Shown here: piece after piece, positions 1-8,193 of the stretch
Numbering within the stretch: the stretch's first letter is position 1
Layout of the letters: every line of letters begins with the position of its first letter
Origin: CAZHCG01 sp046484285
GTDB taxonomy: Bacteria > Myxococcota_A > Polyangia > JAAYKL01
NCBI GenBank assembly: GCA_046484285.1
Contig: JAWOBP010000088.1
Coordinates: 29,722 to 93,721 of the forward strand
DNA length: 64,000 nucleotides
Direction: 5' to 3'
Translations under genes and position numbers: made by a program
Notes under the pieces: model-generated
What the model saw: only the letters and a program-made list of their open reading frames with translations
Told to the model about the DNA's origin: nothing
The model's database searches: none

Positions 1-2248
1 CGGCGAAGTCGGGGCGCCCGAAGCGCTCGTCGATCAGCAACAGCGCCCCGCGGTCGGTGGCCGATCGGATCACCCGGCCCGCGGCCTGCATGACGCGTCC
101 GATTCCGGGGTAGGCGTAGGCGAAGGCGAAACCGTCTCCCTCGCTTCTGGCAAAGTGGGCTCGGATCCGCTCGCGCTCCGGGCCGACCGCGGGCAGGCCC
201 ACGCTGACCACCGCGGCTCCGGAGAGCCGATCGCCGACCAGGTCGATCCCCTCTCCGAAGACGCCGCCCATCACGGCGAAGCCCAGCAGCGGCCGCTCGT
301 CCCCGAGCTCGGTGAGGAAGTCGTGGCGCGCCCGCTCGTCCATCTCGCGGTCTTGAGCGACGCAGCGCACCTCCGGATGGCTGCTGCGAAAGCCGTCGAA
401 CAGCATCCGCAGGTAGTCGTGGGACGGCAAAAAGGTCAGGTAGTTTCCCGGCCTCGCCGCGATCAGCGCGCGGATCAGATCCGCGACTTCGATCAACGAG
501 CGCCGGCGTGCGCGGTAGCTGACCGGCGTGCGATCCGCGACTGCGATGCAGAGGTTTCGCGCGGGAAAAGGAGAGGGGATCGAAAGCAGCTCGGCCCCTT
601 CGCCGGCTCCGAGCGTGCGCGCGTGATAGGCGAGCGGAGTCAACGTCCCGGAGAAGAAGATCGCCGGGCGGCGCCCCAGCGCGGCGTCGATCTCGGCGGA
701 TGGGTCCAGGCACAGCAGGCGCAAAGCGCCGTTCCTTCCCCGGCTGGTCGCAAGCGCCGCGTAGCGTCCCTCCGTCGCGGCCCGGGCGCGATTGGAAAAC
801 GCCATCGCGCGAAACCTGAGCTCGCCGATCGCGGCACAGCCACCCGCCGTGGGATGCTCCCACAGCGCCGATCTGGCCGCGACGCAGAATCGATCCGCGG
901 CGTCCAGCAGCTCTGCCGGGACCGCGTCCAGCTCGCGGGTCTTCTTCTCGCTCGCCTCTTTGCAACAACGCGCCAGCGCGCCGCCGAGCGCGTCCAGGCA
1001 GCGTAGCAGCTCGCGGCCGAGACCGTCGGATTCGGATCGAGCGGCCCGAATCCGGGCGGTGTCGAGCTCGACCGAGAGCATCTCCCGAGCGCGGTCGACC
1101 AGGTTGTGCGCCTCGTCGACCAGCAGCGCCCTTGCGGCGGCGCCGGGCGAGCGCATCACCTTGGGGCTGACCGAGGGATCGAAGGCGTAGTTGACGTCGC
1201 CGACCACAAGGTCCATCCACGGCACCGCCTCCAGTGAGAGCAGAAACGGGCAGACTCGGTGCCGAGCCGCCACGCGCTCGACAGGTGCGGGACCAGAATC
1301 CGCCGCGGAGAACAGCTCGCCCAGCGCGCCGCGCAGGCGGTCGAAGTGGCCGGCCGCCAACGGGCAATCGCCCGCGTCGCAGGCGCTGCCCGGGTGCGGG
1401 CAGATTCGGAAGCGCGCGACCAGCTGGAGCCACTTGAGGCGCGCGCCGGATTCGCGCAGGGCCGATATCGTTTCGGCCACCGGGGCGCGACCCGTGTTGC
1501 GCGCCGTGAGGTACAGGATCTGCTCTGAGCTCGATTTGGGAAGCGCGCTCAGAGCCCCGTGGAGCGCCGCAGCGGTTTTACCGATCCCGGTCGGGGCCTC
1601 GCTCAGCAGGCGGCCGGATCTCAGCACGGCGCGACGCGCGGCCGCGGAAAGATCGAGCTGACCGGGGCGCGGGCGGGGGTGCACAAAGCCCAGGTTGCGA
1701 AGCGAGCGGTCGCGCTCGCGGCGCCAGTCGGTGACTGTGTGCAGCCAGTCGAGGTAGGTCGACACGGCGCGCGTCAACAGATCGTCGAGCTGCTCGCGGG
1801 AGATCGTCCGCTCGAAGGTGCGGACCTCGAGCGTCTCCAAGTGCAGGTAGGTCAGGCGCGTCTCGACGCGAGGCAGGTCTTCCTCTGCGGCCAGCAGAGC
1901 GGCGTACAGCAGGAGCTGCGCCCAGTGCTGCGGGTGATCGTCCCTCCCGATCAGCACCAGCGGCCTGAGCACGGTCTTGATCTCGTGCACGACCGCCGTG
2001 GAGCCGCGCCGGTCCACGCCGTCCGCGCGTCCGCCGACCAGCAGCCGGATACCGCCTCGCTCCCAGGCGTCCTCGAGGCGCACCTCGCTCTCCACGCCGT
2101 CGGGCAAAGAGCGTTGCAGCAGGCGATGGCCGTGGCCGCCCTCCGCGTACGTCGGCGCGAGCCCGCCGCCGCTGCTCAGGTCGCCGCGCGCCAGCGAGAA
2201 GCGCGCCAGCTCGCGAACGGAGACGGAGATCAGGCCGTTGGAAGGCAT
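1..2248 (-). CDS. DinG/XPD-like DNA helicase with N-terminal PD-(D/E)XK nuclease (partial, C-terminus off the window)
   Basis: The reading frame is open from ATG 2248 to the window edge, about 749 codons without a stop. Residues 1-100 look like a PD-(D/E)XK nuclease: GRADG (D76), then VHEIKT (E89, K91). A helicase of superfamily 2 follows: Walker A APTGIGKT near residue 217, four Cys (RICPHPGSACDAGDCP near 285-300 and HRVCPF near 330) placed where XPD/DinG carry an Fe-S cluster, the DEAH box VDEAHN near 376, and motif VI QAAGRVIRS near 720. It probably unwinds DNA with 5'-3' polarity, as known for the family; the fused nuclease suggests DNA repair or processing. It lies 14 bp downstream of murA on the same strand. 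The extreme C-terminus is missing. Confidence 0.88.
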   Translation of the reverse strand, partial: MPSNGLISVSVRELARFSLARGDLSSGGGLAPTYAEGGHGHRLLQRSLPDGVESEVRLEDAWERGGIRLLVGGRADGVDRRGSTAVVHEIKTVLRPLVLIGRDDHPQHWAQLLLYAALLAAEEDLPRVETRLTYLHLETLEVRTFERTISREQLDDLLTRAVSTYLDWLHTVTDWRRERDRSLRNLGFVHPRPRPGQLDLSAAARRAVLRSGRLLSEAPTGIGKTAAALHGALSALPKSSSEQILYLTARNTGRAPVAETISALRESGARLKWLQLVARFRICPHPGSACDAGDCPLAAGHFDRLRGALGELFSAADSGPAPVERVAARHRVCPFLLSLEAVPWMDLVVGDVNYAFDPSVSPKVMRSPGAAARALLVDEAHNLVDRAREMLSVELDTARIRAARSESDGLGRELLRCLDALGGALARCCKEASEKKTRELDAVPAELLDAADRFCVAARSALWEHPTAGGCAAIGELRFRAMAFSNRARAATEGRYAALATSRGRNGALRLLCLDPSAEIDAALGRRPAIFFSGTLTPLAYHARTLGAGEGAELLSIPSPFPARNLCIAVADRTPVSYRARRRSLIEVADLIRALIAARPGNYLTFLPSHDYLRMLFDGFRSSHPEVRCVAQDREMDERARHDFLTELGDERPLLGFAVMGGVFGEGIDLVGDRLSGAAVVSVGLPAVGPERERIRAHFARSEGDGFAFAYAYPGIGRVMQAAGRVIRSATDRGALLLIDERFGRPDFA

Positions 2249-2262
2249 CTTCTATTTTCGCG

Positions 2263-3546
2263 TCAGACCAGCACGCGCTCGATCCGCGCCCCGAGCCTGC
2301 GCAGCCGCTCGTCGATCTCCTCGTAACCGCGGTCGATCTGTCGGATGTTGTGGATCACGGAGCGGCCCCTGGCGCGCAGCGCGGCGATCAGCAGCGCCAT
2401 TCCGGCGCGGATGTCAGGGCTGGACAGCTCGCGGCCGTAGAGGTTGGAGGGGCCGATCACAACCGCCCGGTGGGGGTCGCAAAGCACGATCTTGGCCCCC
2501 ATCGAGATCAGGCTGTCGACGAAAAACAGGCGGCTTTCGAACATCTTCTCGTGGACGAGCACGGTGCCCCGGCACTGGGTGGCGGTGACCACGGCGATCG
2601 AGGTCAGGTCCGCTGGAAAGCCGGGCCAGGGAGCGTCGTCGATCTGCGGGATAGCGCCCCCGATGTCGCACTGCACCTCGAGTTGCTGGCCGGCGGGCAC
2701 GGTCAGCCTGTCGTTCTCCAGCCTGGTCTCGAGGCCCATCTTGCGAAATGCCATGCGGATCATGCGCAGGTTTTCTGACTCCACGTTGCGGATCGAGATC
2801 TCACCGCCGGTCACCGCGGCCAGACCGATGAAGCTGCCGATCTCGATGTGGTCGCTCATGATGCGATGCTCGGCCGTGCCGAGCGAGCCGACGCCGCGCA
2901 CGGTCAGCACGTTGCTGCCGATACCCTCGATGTGCGCGCCCATCGCGTTGAGGAAGCGACACAGCCCCTGCACGTGGGGCTCGCAGGCCGCGTTGTAGAT
3001 CACCGACTCGCCGTCGGCGGTGGCCGCGGCCATCACTGCGTTTTCGGTGGCCATCACCGACGCCTCGTCGAGGAAGATCTCGGTGCCCTTCAGCCCGTTC
3101 GGCGCGGTCAGGATGTACGAGCCGGAGATGTCGACCACGGCGCCGAGCTCTTGCAGCGCCAGCATGTGCGTGTCCAGCCTGCGTCTGCCGATCCGGTCGC
3201 CGCCGGGCTTGGGCAGTGTGATATGTCCGCGACGCGCAAGCATCGGACCGGCCAGCAGAAAAGAGGCCCGGACTCTCGCGCAGAGGCGCTGGTCGGGTTC
3301 GGCGCTGGCCACCCGCGTGGTGTCGACCCGCAGGTCGCGCTCGCCGATCGACTCCACCTCCGCGCCGAGGTTCTTGAGGATCTTGATCGTGGTACCGATA
3401 TCGCCGATGCGCGGGACGTTGCGCAGGACGACCGGGCCGCCGGCCAGCAGAGTGGCGGCCAGCACCGGGAGAGCCTCGTTCTTGTTGCCCGCCGGGTTGA
3501 GCTCGCCCGAGAGCGGAAACCCTCCCTCGACTATGAAGCTTCCCAT
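2263..3546 (-). CDS. murA: UDP-N-acetylglucosamine 1-carboxyvinyltransferase, Cys-to-Asp variant
   Basis: Cytoplasmic first committed enzyme of peptidoglycan synthesis: it transfers enolpyruvate from PEP to UDP-GlcNAc. The 427-residue length is normal. The substrate-binding pair K22/N23 is present in PAGNKNEALP. The loop that normally reads PGGCxIG reads PGGDRIG here, so Asp117 replaces the catalytic Cys (Cys115 of E. coli). In other bacteria this change keeps activity but gives fosfomycin resistance. ATG 3546 is chosen because GGAGGTGAG lies directly upstream; an in-frame GTG at 3564 lies upstream of that ribosome binding site. The helicase gene follows closely on the same strand. Confidence 0.97.
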   Translation of the reverse strand: MGSFIVEGGFPLSGELNPAGNKNEALPVLAATLLAGGPVVLRNVPRIGDIGTTIKILKNLGAEVESIGERDLRVDTTRVASAEPDQRLCARVRASFLLAGPMLARRGHITLPKPGGDRIGRRRLDTHMLALQELGAVVDISGSYILTAPNGLKGTEIFLDEASVMATENAVMAAATADGESVIYNAACEPHVQGLCRFLNAMGAHIEGIGSNVLTVRGVGSLGTAEHRIMSDHIEIGSFIGLAAVTGGEISIRNVESENLRMIRMAFRKMGLETRLENDRLTVPAGQQLEVQCDIGGAIPQIDDAPWPGFPADLTSIAVVTATQCRGTVLVHEKMFESRLFFVDSLISMGAKIVLCDPHRAVVIGPSNLYGRELSSPDIRAGMALLIAALRARGRSVIHNIRQIDRGYEEIDERLRRLGARIERVLV

Positions 3547-3708
3547 CTCACCTCCAAGACGCACCTGAACAGTCGCACAGTCCGGCCGGCGAGTTCAAGG
3601 CCGAATCCGCTGCGCGCAGGGCCGACCGGCGGTTTTGCAACGCGCGTCGAGGCCCGGTTATGCCGCCCGTCTTGCACGGCGGGGCGCTTGCCGTTACAGA
3701 ATCGGGTG

Positions 3709-4035
3709 ATGAGTGCTCGACGACCGGTATTGGCCGTCGCGGCGATCGTGGCGATCCTGGGCGGCGCCGCGCCACCGCAGGCGGTTTTCGCGGATCGGGG
3801 GCAGGACCCGGCGCTTGAGTCCGGCATGCCCGGCAGCGAGAAGAACGATCCGCTCTCCGTGGAGCAGCGCCTGCATCTGCGCCGGTTGGCCGAGCTGGCC
3901 AAAATTCGAGTTGTCGCCAGGCAGACGAGCGACAGCGAGCTGCTCGAGGAGGCCACGGCGCTCGGAGGTCGCGAGCGCTGGAGGCACAGGCAGGTGCTGT
4001 TCCGCCTGGCCGCGGGCGAGGAGGAATCCCGATGA
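3709..4035 (+). CDS. Small secreted hypothetical protein
   Basis: A 108-residue protein with an N-terminal hydrophobic signal segment (PVLAVAAIVAILGGAAPP) and a charged, probably helical remainder (LSVEQRLHLRRLAELAKIR). I recognise no family. The start ATG 3709 lies downstream of the divergent murA start, so 3547-3708 is a divergent promoter region. The stop overlaps the start of the next gene (ATGA at 4032), indicating translational coupling. The LxxLxxL pattern and the small lipoprotein partner could suggest a periplasmic sensor or anti-sigma accessory, but that is a guess. Confidence 0.6.
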   Translation: MSARRPVLAVAAIVAILGGAAPPQAVFADRGQDPALESGMPGSEKNDPLSVEQRLHLRRLAELAKIRVVARQTSDSELLEEATALGGRERWRHRQVLFRLAAGEEESR

Positions 4036-4376
4036 CCCGCCTGGTCTGTATCTGCGCGCTGCTGGTCGCCGCGGGAGGGTGCGGAGGGGAGGCCGACGAT
4101 GGCTCGACACCGGAGGTCCGGCAAGCGCGGGCCGACGGCGGCGGAGCAGATCCCGCTGCCGCCGTGGACGACGCCTCGGAGCAGGACCTGGTGAGCCGCG
4201 CTGCGGAGGAAGTGCAAGGCGGGCTGGAGCCGCAGGAGCTCGAGGCACTGCGTCAACTCTACGATCGTCACGCCGAGAAGACCATTTCGCGCCGCAACGC
4301 GGCCGAGAGGCTCGAACAGCTGACCGAAGAGGTGGACCTGGACATCGAGAATCTGTTTTCGAACGGCACGCCCTAG
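4032..4376 (+). CDS. Small hypothetical lipoprotein
   Basis: A 114-residue predicted lipoprotein: MTRLVCICALLVAAGGCGGE has a hydrophobic core and a lipobox-like AAGGC. The mature part is acidic and Ala-rich, then probably helical (LEPQELEALRQLYDRHAEK, NAAERLEQLTEEVDLDIENL). No known domain. It is coupled to the preceding small secreted protein by a 4-bp overlap, so the two are probably made together. It converges with the minus-strand operon that ends at 4386. Confidence 0.6.
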   Translation: MTRLVCICALLVAAGGCGGEADDGSTPEVRQARADGGGADPAAAVDDASEQDLVSRAAEEVQGGLEPQELEALRQLYDRHAEKTISRRNAAERLEQLTEEVDLDIENLFSNGTP

Positions 4377-4385
4377 ATCTGTGCG

Positions 4386-5072
4386 TCAGAGACGACGCGG
4401 GCCGGGATTACTGCGGCGCTTGCGACGGCGGCCGCGTTTTGCTTCGCGCTGCTCGAAGGACTGGCCGAAAAGGAAGATGCGCGAGCGCTCCGGCAGCCGC
4501 AGGCGGCGCAAGGGGCTCGACGGACGCAGCTCCGGGCGCTGCGAGGTGTCCAGGGTGATCACCAGCTCTTCGCCGGGCTCGCCTTCCAGCGCGAGCTGGG
4601 CGACTCCCGCCTCGTTCGTGGCGGCGACCTTTCGGCCGTTGAGCAGCACGGGCAGCTCGGCGCGACCGTCCGTGCGGACCGCGAGCAGATGGGCGCGAGA
4701 GGTCGGAGCGCAGACGAAGTCCGTCTCGATCGGAACCGGTTCCACTTTGCCGTCGACACCGATCCGTCGCAGGCGTCGCAGGCGGAGCTGTTGCATCTCG
4801 TCGTCCTCGGGCGCGCTTCCCGGCGGGCAGCCGACGCCGACCCGCACAAGGCGACCCTCGGCGCCCCGCAGCCGAGCGGCGAACGTTCCCTCGGCGTCGG
4901 TCTCGCCGCGTTTTTCCCCGTCGATCGCAACGACCGCGCCGGCGACCGGCTGGTCGAGGTGATCGGTCACGGAAACCGAGAGCAGGACCGGCAGCGGCTC
5001 TTTGCGATCCACCGAGCCGCACGCGACGACCGCCAGTGCAAAGAGCAACGTCTTCAACGCGGTGCCCCTCAT
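4386..5072 (-). CDS. Lipoprotein with carboxypeptidase-regulatory-like domain
   Basis: A 228-residue protein. The signal ends in LAVVACGS, a lipobox. Residues 27-75 resemble a carboxypeptidase-regulatory-like beta-sandwich (VSVTDHLDQPVAGAVVAIDG, then GETDAEGTFAARL). A second similar unit follows at about 140-190 (PVLLNGRKVAATNEAGVAQL). The C-terminal 25 residues are strongly basic. It is the last gene of a five-gene operon (8018 to 4386) with an FHA protein and a CpaF-like ATPase, starting 4 bp inside the preceding gene. The role is unknown; an envelope-anchored accessory of that system is plausible. Confidence 0.72.
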   Translation of the reverse strand: MRGTALKTLLFALAVVACGSVDRKEPLPVLLSVSVTDHLDQPVAGAVVAIDGEKRGETDAEGTFAARLRGAEGRLVRVGVGCPPGSAPEDDEMQQLRLRRLRRIGVDGKVEPVPIETDFVCAPTSRAHLLAVRTDGRAELPVLLNGRKVAATNEAGVAQLALEGEPGEELVITLDTSQRPELRPSSPLRRLRLPERSRIFLFGQSFEQREAKRGRRRKRRSNPGPRRL

Positions 5073-5746
5073 CGCTCCAGCTCCCGCAGGCGGCGCTCCA
5101 GCAGGCGTACCGCCAGCGCCAAATCGCGGTCTTGCGGGTCGCGCCGGGCAAGCGAGCGGTAGGCGGCGAGCGCCTCGGCCAGTCGACCGCCCGCCAGCGC
5201 GTCCACGGCGTCGGCCAATCCGGCGTCGGCGGCGCCAGGCCTTTGCGGTCGAGGAGCCCGGAGCTCTGGATTCGTGGTTTTTGACTTTGCAGTCGTCGAA
5301 GCGGTGCCGGCATCGGGTCGCGTCTCCAGAGACGGGATCGCGCCCGCGCCGGTGTCGGCCGAGGCGGGATCGCGGCCGAGCGTCAGCAGCGCCAATCCGG
5401 CGGCGACCACCGCGCAGACGGCCAGCGCCAGCGTGCGCCGCGGAATTCCGGCGATCCGACCGGCCAGGGTTTTCAGACCGCGAAGCGCGGAGGGTCGCGG
5501 GGCGTTCCAGGGAGCGGTCACTTCTCCGCTGCGGCGCGCTCCGCGCGGCGGGACGACCTCCACCGTCGTTCGCCGCCGCGCGTCTTTGAAATTGGGCTGT
5601 GCTACCACGGTCGCGTCCGGCGCGACCGGACCGCCGCTTTGGGAGGCCGGCCTGTACAGGCGGGTCGCCTCCTCCTCCTCCTCCTCCTGCTCCTCCTCCC
5701 CGAACGGCGGCACGGGATCGGCCGGTTCAGCTCTTTTTCTTGTCAT
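5069..5746 (-). CDS. Single-pass membrane protein with acidic N-terminus and TPR-like C-terminus
   Basis: 225 residues. The N-terminus contains a run of glutamates (GEEEQEEEEEEATRLYRP) encoded by a GAG-type microsatellite near 5665-5700. A single transmembrane segment follows at about residues 106-127 (TLALAVCAVVAAGLALLTLG). After a Pro/Ala-rich linker there is a short TPR-like region (GGRLAEALAAYRSLARRDPQ). The TRLYRP stretch is a possible phospho-Thr site for an FHA partner (inference). It overlaps the CpaF-like gene by 20 bp and the next gene by 4 bp. Confidence 0.7.
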   Translation of the reverse strand: MTRKRAEPADPVPPFGEEEQEEEEEEATRLYRPASQSGGPVAPDATVVAQPNFKDARRRTTVEVVPPRGARRSGEVTAPWNAPRPSALRGLKTLAGRIAGIPRRTLALAVCAVVAAGLALLTLGRDPASADTGAGAIPSLETRPDAGTASTTAKSKTTNPELRAPRPQRPGAADAGLADAVDALAGGRLAEALAAYRSLARRDPQDRDLALAVRLLERRLRELER

Positions 5747-6770
5747 CGCTTCTTCCTTTCTTCTTTTTCGACACGAAAACGAGGTCGCCTTTCCGGTTGC
5801 GGGCGAACAGCGTGCGCACCGCCCGATCGCCGCCGCCGCCGCCGTTGCCGGCTACCGCGCAGATCTCACCCACCCGCCGGCGGCCTTCCGGCGTTCGTTC
5901 GGCCTGGACCACGAGATCGACAGCGGACGAGATTTGCGTTCGAAGCGCCTCGAGCGGCAGGCCGCTGTCGGCCATCACGGCCATCGTCTCGATGCGCCGC
6001 AGGGCGTCGCGCGGAGAGTTGGCGTGAACCGTGGTCATCGAGCCCCGGTGACCGGTGTTCATCGCCTGGACCAGATCGATCGCCTCGGCGCCGCGGATCT
6101 CGCCGACGACGATTCGATCGGGGCGCAGGCGCAGCGTGGCCCGCAGCAAATCGCGCAGCGAGACGCGCCCGCGACCGCGGTCATCCGCCGAGCGAGTCTC
6201 GAGGTAGACGACGTGATCCTTTTGCAAGGCCAGCTCCCGTGTATCCTCGAGCACCAGGATCCGCTCGTTGTCAGGAGCGAAGGAGGACAGCGCTCCCAAC
6301 AGCGAGGTCTTGCCCGTACCGGTACCTCCCGAGACCACCGTGTTGCGCCCGGCGCGGATCGCGCGACCGAGGAACAGCGTGGCCTCGCGGGTCAGGGATC
6401 CCAGCTCGACCAGGCGTCCCACGGTCAGCGTCGAGCGGGAGAAGCGGCGGATCGCGACCACCGGTCCCCGCTCGGCGATCGGATCGAGCACGGCTTCGAG
6501 GCGCGATCCGTCCGGCAGGTGTGCCTCGAGGATGGGGCGCTCCTCGTCGAACGGCCGTCCGGTGAACTGGGCGATGTTGGTCAGCGCCGCGACCAGCGCC
6601 TCGCGGCTGGGAAATCGCTCGGCCGAGCGCTCGACGCTGCCGCCGCGCTCGATCCAGATGTCATTCCAGCTGTTGATCATCACCTCGCTGACCGAGTCGT
6701 CGTCGAGGTGGGCGCGGATTGGCGCCAAGAAGCCGGCGATCGACTCGCGGAACGCTCCGGCCGGGATCAT
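5727..6770 (-). CDS. CpaF/TadA-type secretion ATPase
   Basis: 347-residue cytoplasmic secretion ATPase of the GspE/VirB11 superfamily, CpaF branch. Motifs: ISxxGGTGTGKTS-type Walker A (VSGGTGTGKTS near 143-153), LVLEDTRELAL Asp box, Walker B region RPDRIVVGEIRGAEA, and the His box MNTGHRGSMTTVHANSP. It lacks the longer N-terminal extension of typical CpaF (about 450 residues) and ends in a Lys-rich tail. Known members power Tad/Flp pilus assembly. Here the neighbours are FHA and TPR proteins, with no TadB/TadC, CpaB, secretin or pilin genes nearby, so its machine is unclear. Its ATG overlaps the upstream stop (ATGA). Confidence 0.92.
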   Translation of the reverse strand: MIPAGAFRESIAGFLAPIRAHLDDDSVSEVMINSWNDIWIERGGSVERSAERFPSREALVAALTNIAQFTGRPFDEERPILEAHLPDGSRLEAVLDPIAERGPVVAIRRFSRSTLTVGRLVELGSLTREATLFLGRAIRAGRNTVVSGGTGTGKTSLLGALSSFAPDNERILVLEDTRELALQKDHVVYLETRSADDRGRGRVSLRDLLRATLRLRPDRIVVGEIRGAEAIDLVQAMNTGHRGSMTTVHANSPRDALRRIETMAVMADSGLPLEALRTQISSAVDLVVQAERTPEGRRRVGEICAVAGNGGGGGDRAVRTLFARNRKGDLVFVSKKKKGRSDDKKKS

Positions 6771-7153
6771 CGCCGCACCTCCCGGGCTCCGGCGCGTTGC
6801 GGCGCGAGGGACTCCTCAAGCGCCGCTGCCAGCGGTTGCAAACTGGGGTGTCCCGGAGAGATCTCGGCGAGCCTTCGCACACTGTCGCGGGCGGCGCGCA
6901 GCCGCCCGGCCCGGACCTGGGCGGCGATCAGGTCGGGCAGCACTTCCCGCTCGGGGGCGCCGCGAGCCAGCGCGGCCTCGAGGTAGAGGCTCGCGCCGAG
7001 GTGGTCTCCCCGCGCGGTCAGGCGCTCGGCGGCTTCGGTCAGGTTCGGCGGATCGGCCGCCGCGTCCGGCCGGCGCGCGACTCCGGCGGCGCATCCGCAC
7101 AGCACGACCAGCGCCAGGCCCGCGGCGATCTTGCAGCTTTCGAATCGATACAT
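6767..7153 (-). CDS. Small TPR lipoprotein
   Basis: 128 residues. The start ATG 7153 is chosen because a signal peptide with lipobox (GLALVVLCGCAAG) follows at once and CGAGGAG lies 8 bp upstream; the longer open frame upstream is a shadow of the FHA gene. The mature protein has TPR-like helices (NLTEAAERLTARGDHLGASL, AALARGAPEREVLPDLIAAQ, RAGRLRAARDSVRRLAEIS). It lies 4 bp after the FHA gene and overlaps the CpaF-like ATPase by 4 bp. Many secretion systems use a TPR pilotin lipoprotein (TadD-like) to insert a secretin; that role is inferred. Confidence 0.75.
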   Translation of the reverse strand: MYRFESCKIAAGLALVVLCGCAAGVARRPDAAADPPNLTEAAERLTARGDHLGASLYLEAALARGAPEREVLPDLIAAQVRAGRLRAARDSVRRLAEISPGHPSLQPLAAALEESLAPQRAGAREVRR

Positions 7154-7157
7154 CTCT

Positions 7158-8018
7158 TCACTCCTCGTTTTGCTCGCCCGAGGCGATTCGTTCCAGGCGC
7201 CGCGCCAGCTCGGCGTCGCCCCGCGCCTGCAGGTAGCCGGCGAGAACGGCCGCGGCCGCCGCCGCATTCTTCTTTTCGTTCGCGGCGAGGGCACGCTCCA
7301 GTTGGAGAGCGGCGCGCCGATAGGCAGCCTCCACTCCGCGAGCCAGATCATCGGCCCTGGCCTCGATTCCGGTCGCGCGATCGCGTTCGACCTGCGAGAG
7401 GAGGGCAGAGGCGCGTCGCAACAGTACCGCGGCCTCGATGCGTCCGGCCGGCCCGCCGCGTCCGAGCAGCTCCTCGGCGCGGCTCAGCAGCAAATCGGAG
7501 CGGGTTTTGCATTCCTCTGCCTCGTCGCAGGCGGGGCGACTGACGGTCGGGATCGGGGAGGCGGGCAGTTCCTCGAGCAGGGCGGGGCCGTTGCGGTCGT
7601 TCCCCGCGCGGTTGCCGGCCAGCGTTGCGCCCGCCAGCGCCGCGGCGAGCAGAGCGCACCCGCCGAGCAGCTTGAGCCGGACTCTCCCCGAGCCGCTTTT
7701 CGTCCCGGCGAGCGCGCCGGCGGGCTCGATTTCTATCTCGACCGGGCCGACGGACAGCTCCAGGCGCTCGCCGCCGACACCGCCGCGCACCGGGCGGCCG
7801 CGGTGCAAGAGCGGGTTGGTCAGCTCGGGGCGCTCCTCGACGCGCACCTTTCCGCTGTCGCTCTCGAGCCAGGCGCGGCACAGCTCGCGCGGGACGGCGA
7901 AGTGGCAGATCGAAAGCTGGCAGCGCGGCGAACGGCCGATCCTGATCGGACCTTCGCCGAATCGATAGCTGCGCGCCGGCGCTTCGGGAGCACGGACGGT
8001 GATCGAAAGCTCGTGCAT
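7158..8018 (-). CDS. FHA-domain membrane protein
   Basis: 286 residues. The N-terminal region (about 1-95) reads as a forkhead-associated domain (RIGRSPRCQLSICHFAVPRE), a phospho-Thr recognition fold, although the usual SR-H motif is altered. A transmembrane segment lies at about 115-138 (LKLLGGCALLAAALAGATLA). The C-terminal part is helical and TPR-like. It is the first gene of the operon with the TPR lipoprotein and the CpaF-like ATPase. FHA proteins occur in Tad, type III and type VI loci as kinase-regulated switches; two pseudokinases and a PP2C phosphatase lie elsewhere in this window. Confidence 0.78.
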   Translation of the reverse strand: MHELSITVRAPEAPARSYRFGEGPIRIGRSPRCQLSICHFAVPRELCRAWLESDSGKVRVEERPELTNPLLHRGRPVRGGVGGERLELSVGPVEIEIEPAGALAGTKSGSGRVRLKLLGGCALLAAALAGATLAGNRAGNDRNGPALLEELPASPIPTVSRPACDEAEECKTRSDLLLSRAEELLGRGGPAGRIEAAVLLRRASALLSQVERDRATGIEARADDLARGVEAAYRRAALQLERALAANEKKNAAAAAAVLAGYLQARGDAELARRLERIASGEQNEE

Positions 8019-8102
8019 CTCGCTGCCTCCTGGCCGGGAGCGAGAGTCGATCCGCCGCCCGGCACTGATCTACATCGGACGTTCGGCCCCGGCGGTTGCA
8101 TT

Positions 8103-8116
8103 TTTTTTCGAAAAAA
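8103..8116. promoter_or_regulatory. AT-rich palindrome in divergent promoter region
   Basis: TTTTTTCGAAAAAA is a perfect 14-bp palindrome in otherwise very GC-rich DNA. It sits midway between the divergent starts at 8018 and 8194. It could be a regulator site, an UP-like element or a flexible promoter segment. No -35/-10 pair is obvious. Confidence 0.3.
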
Positions 8117-8193
8117 GGGCAAGTTGTTGCCTGCGGGCGAGGCGGGTAGTGCACGATCGCACCGCAGGGAAGCCGCTTGCCGGAGGCCGAAAG

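Noticed and set aside
3547..3708. Upstream extension of the small secreted protein (frame open from 2848)
   Set aside because: The extension is antisense to murA; the signal peptide and ATG 3709 define the real start.
4386..8018. Calling the operon a complete Tad/Flp pilus locus
   Set aside because: Only the ATPase is recognisable; platform proteins, secretin, pilin and prepilin peptidase are missing.
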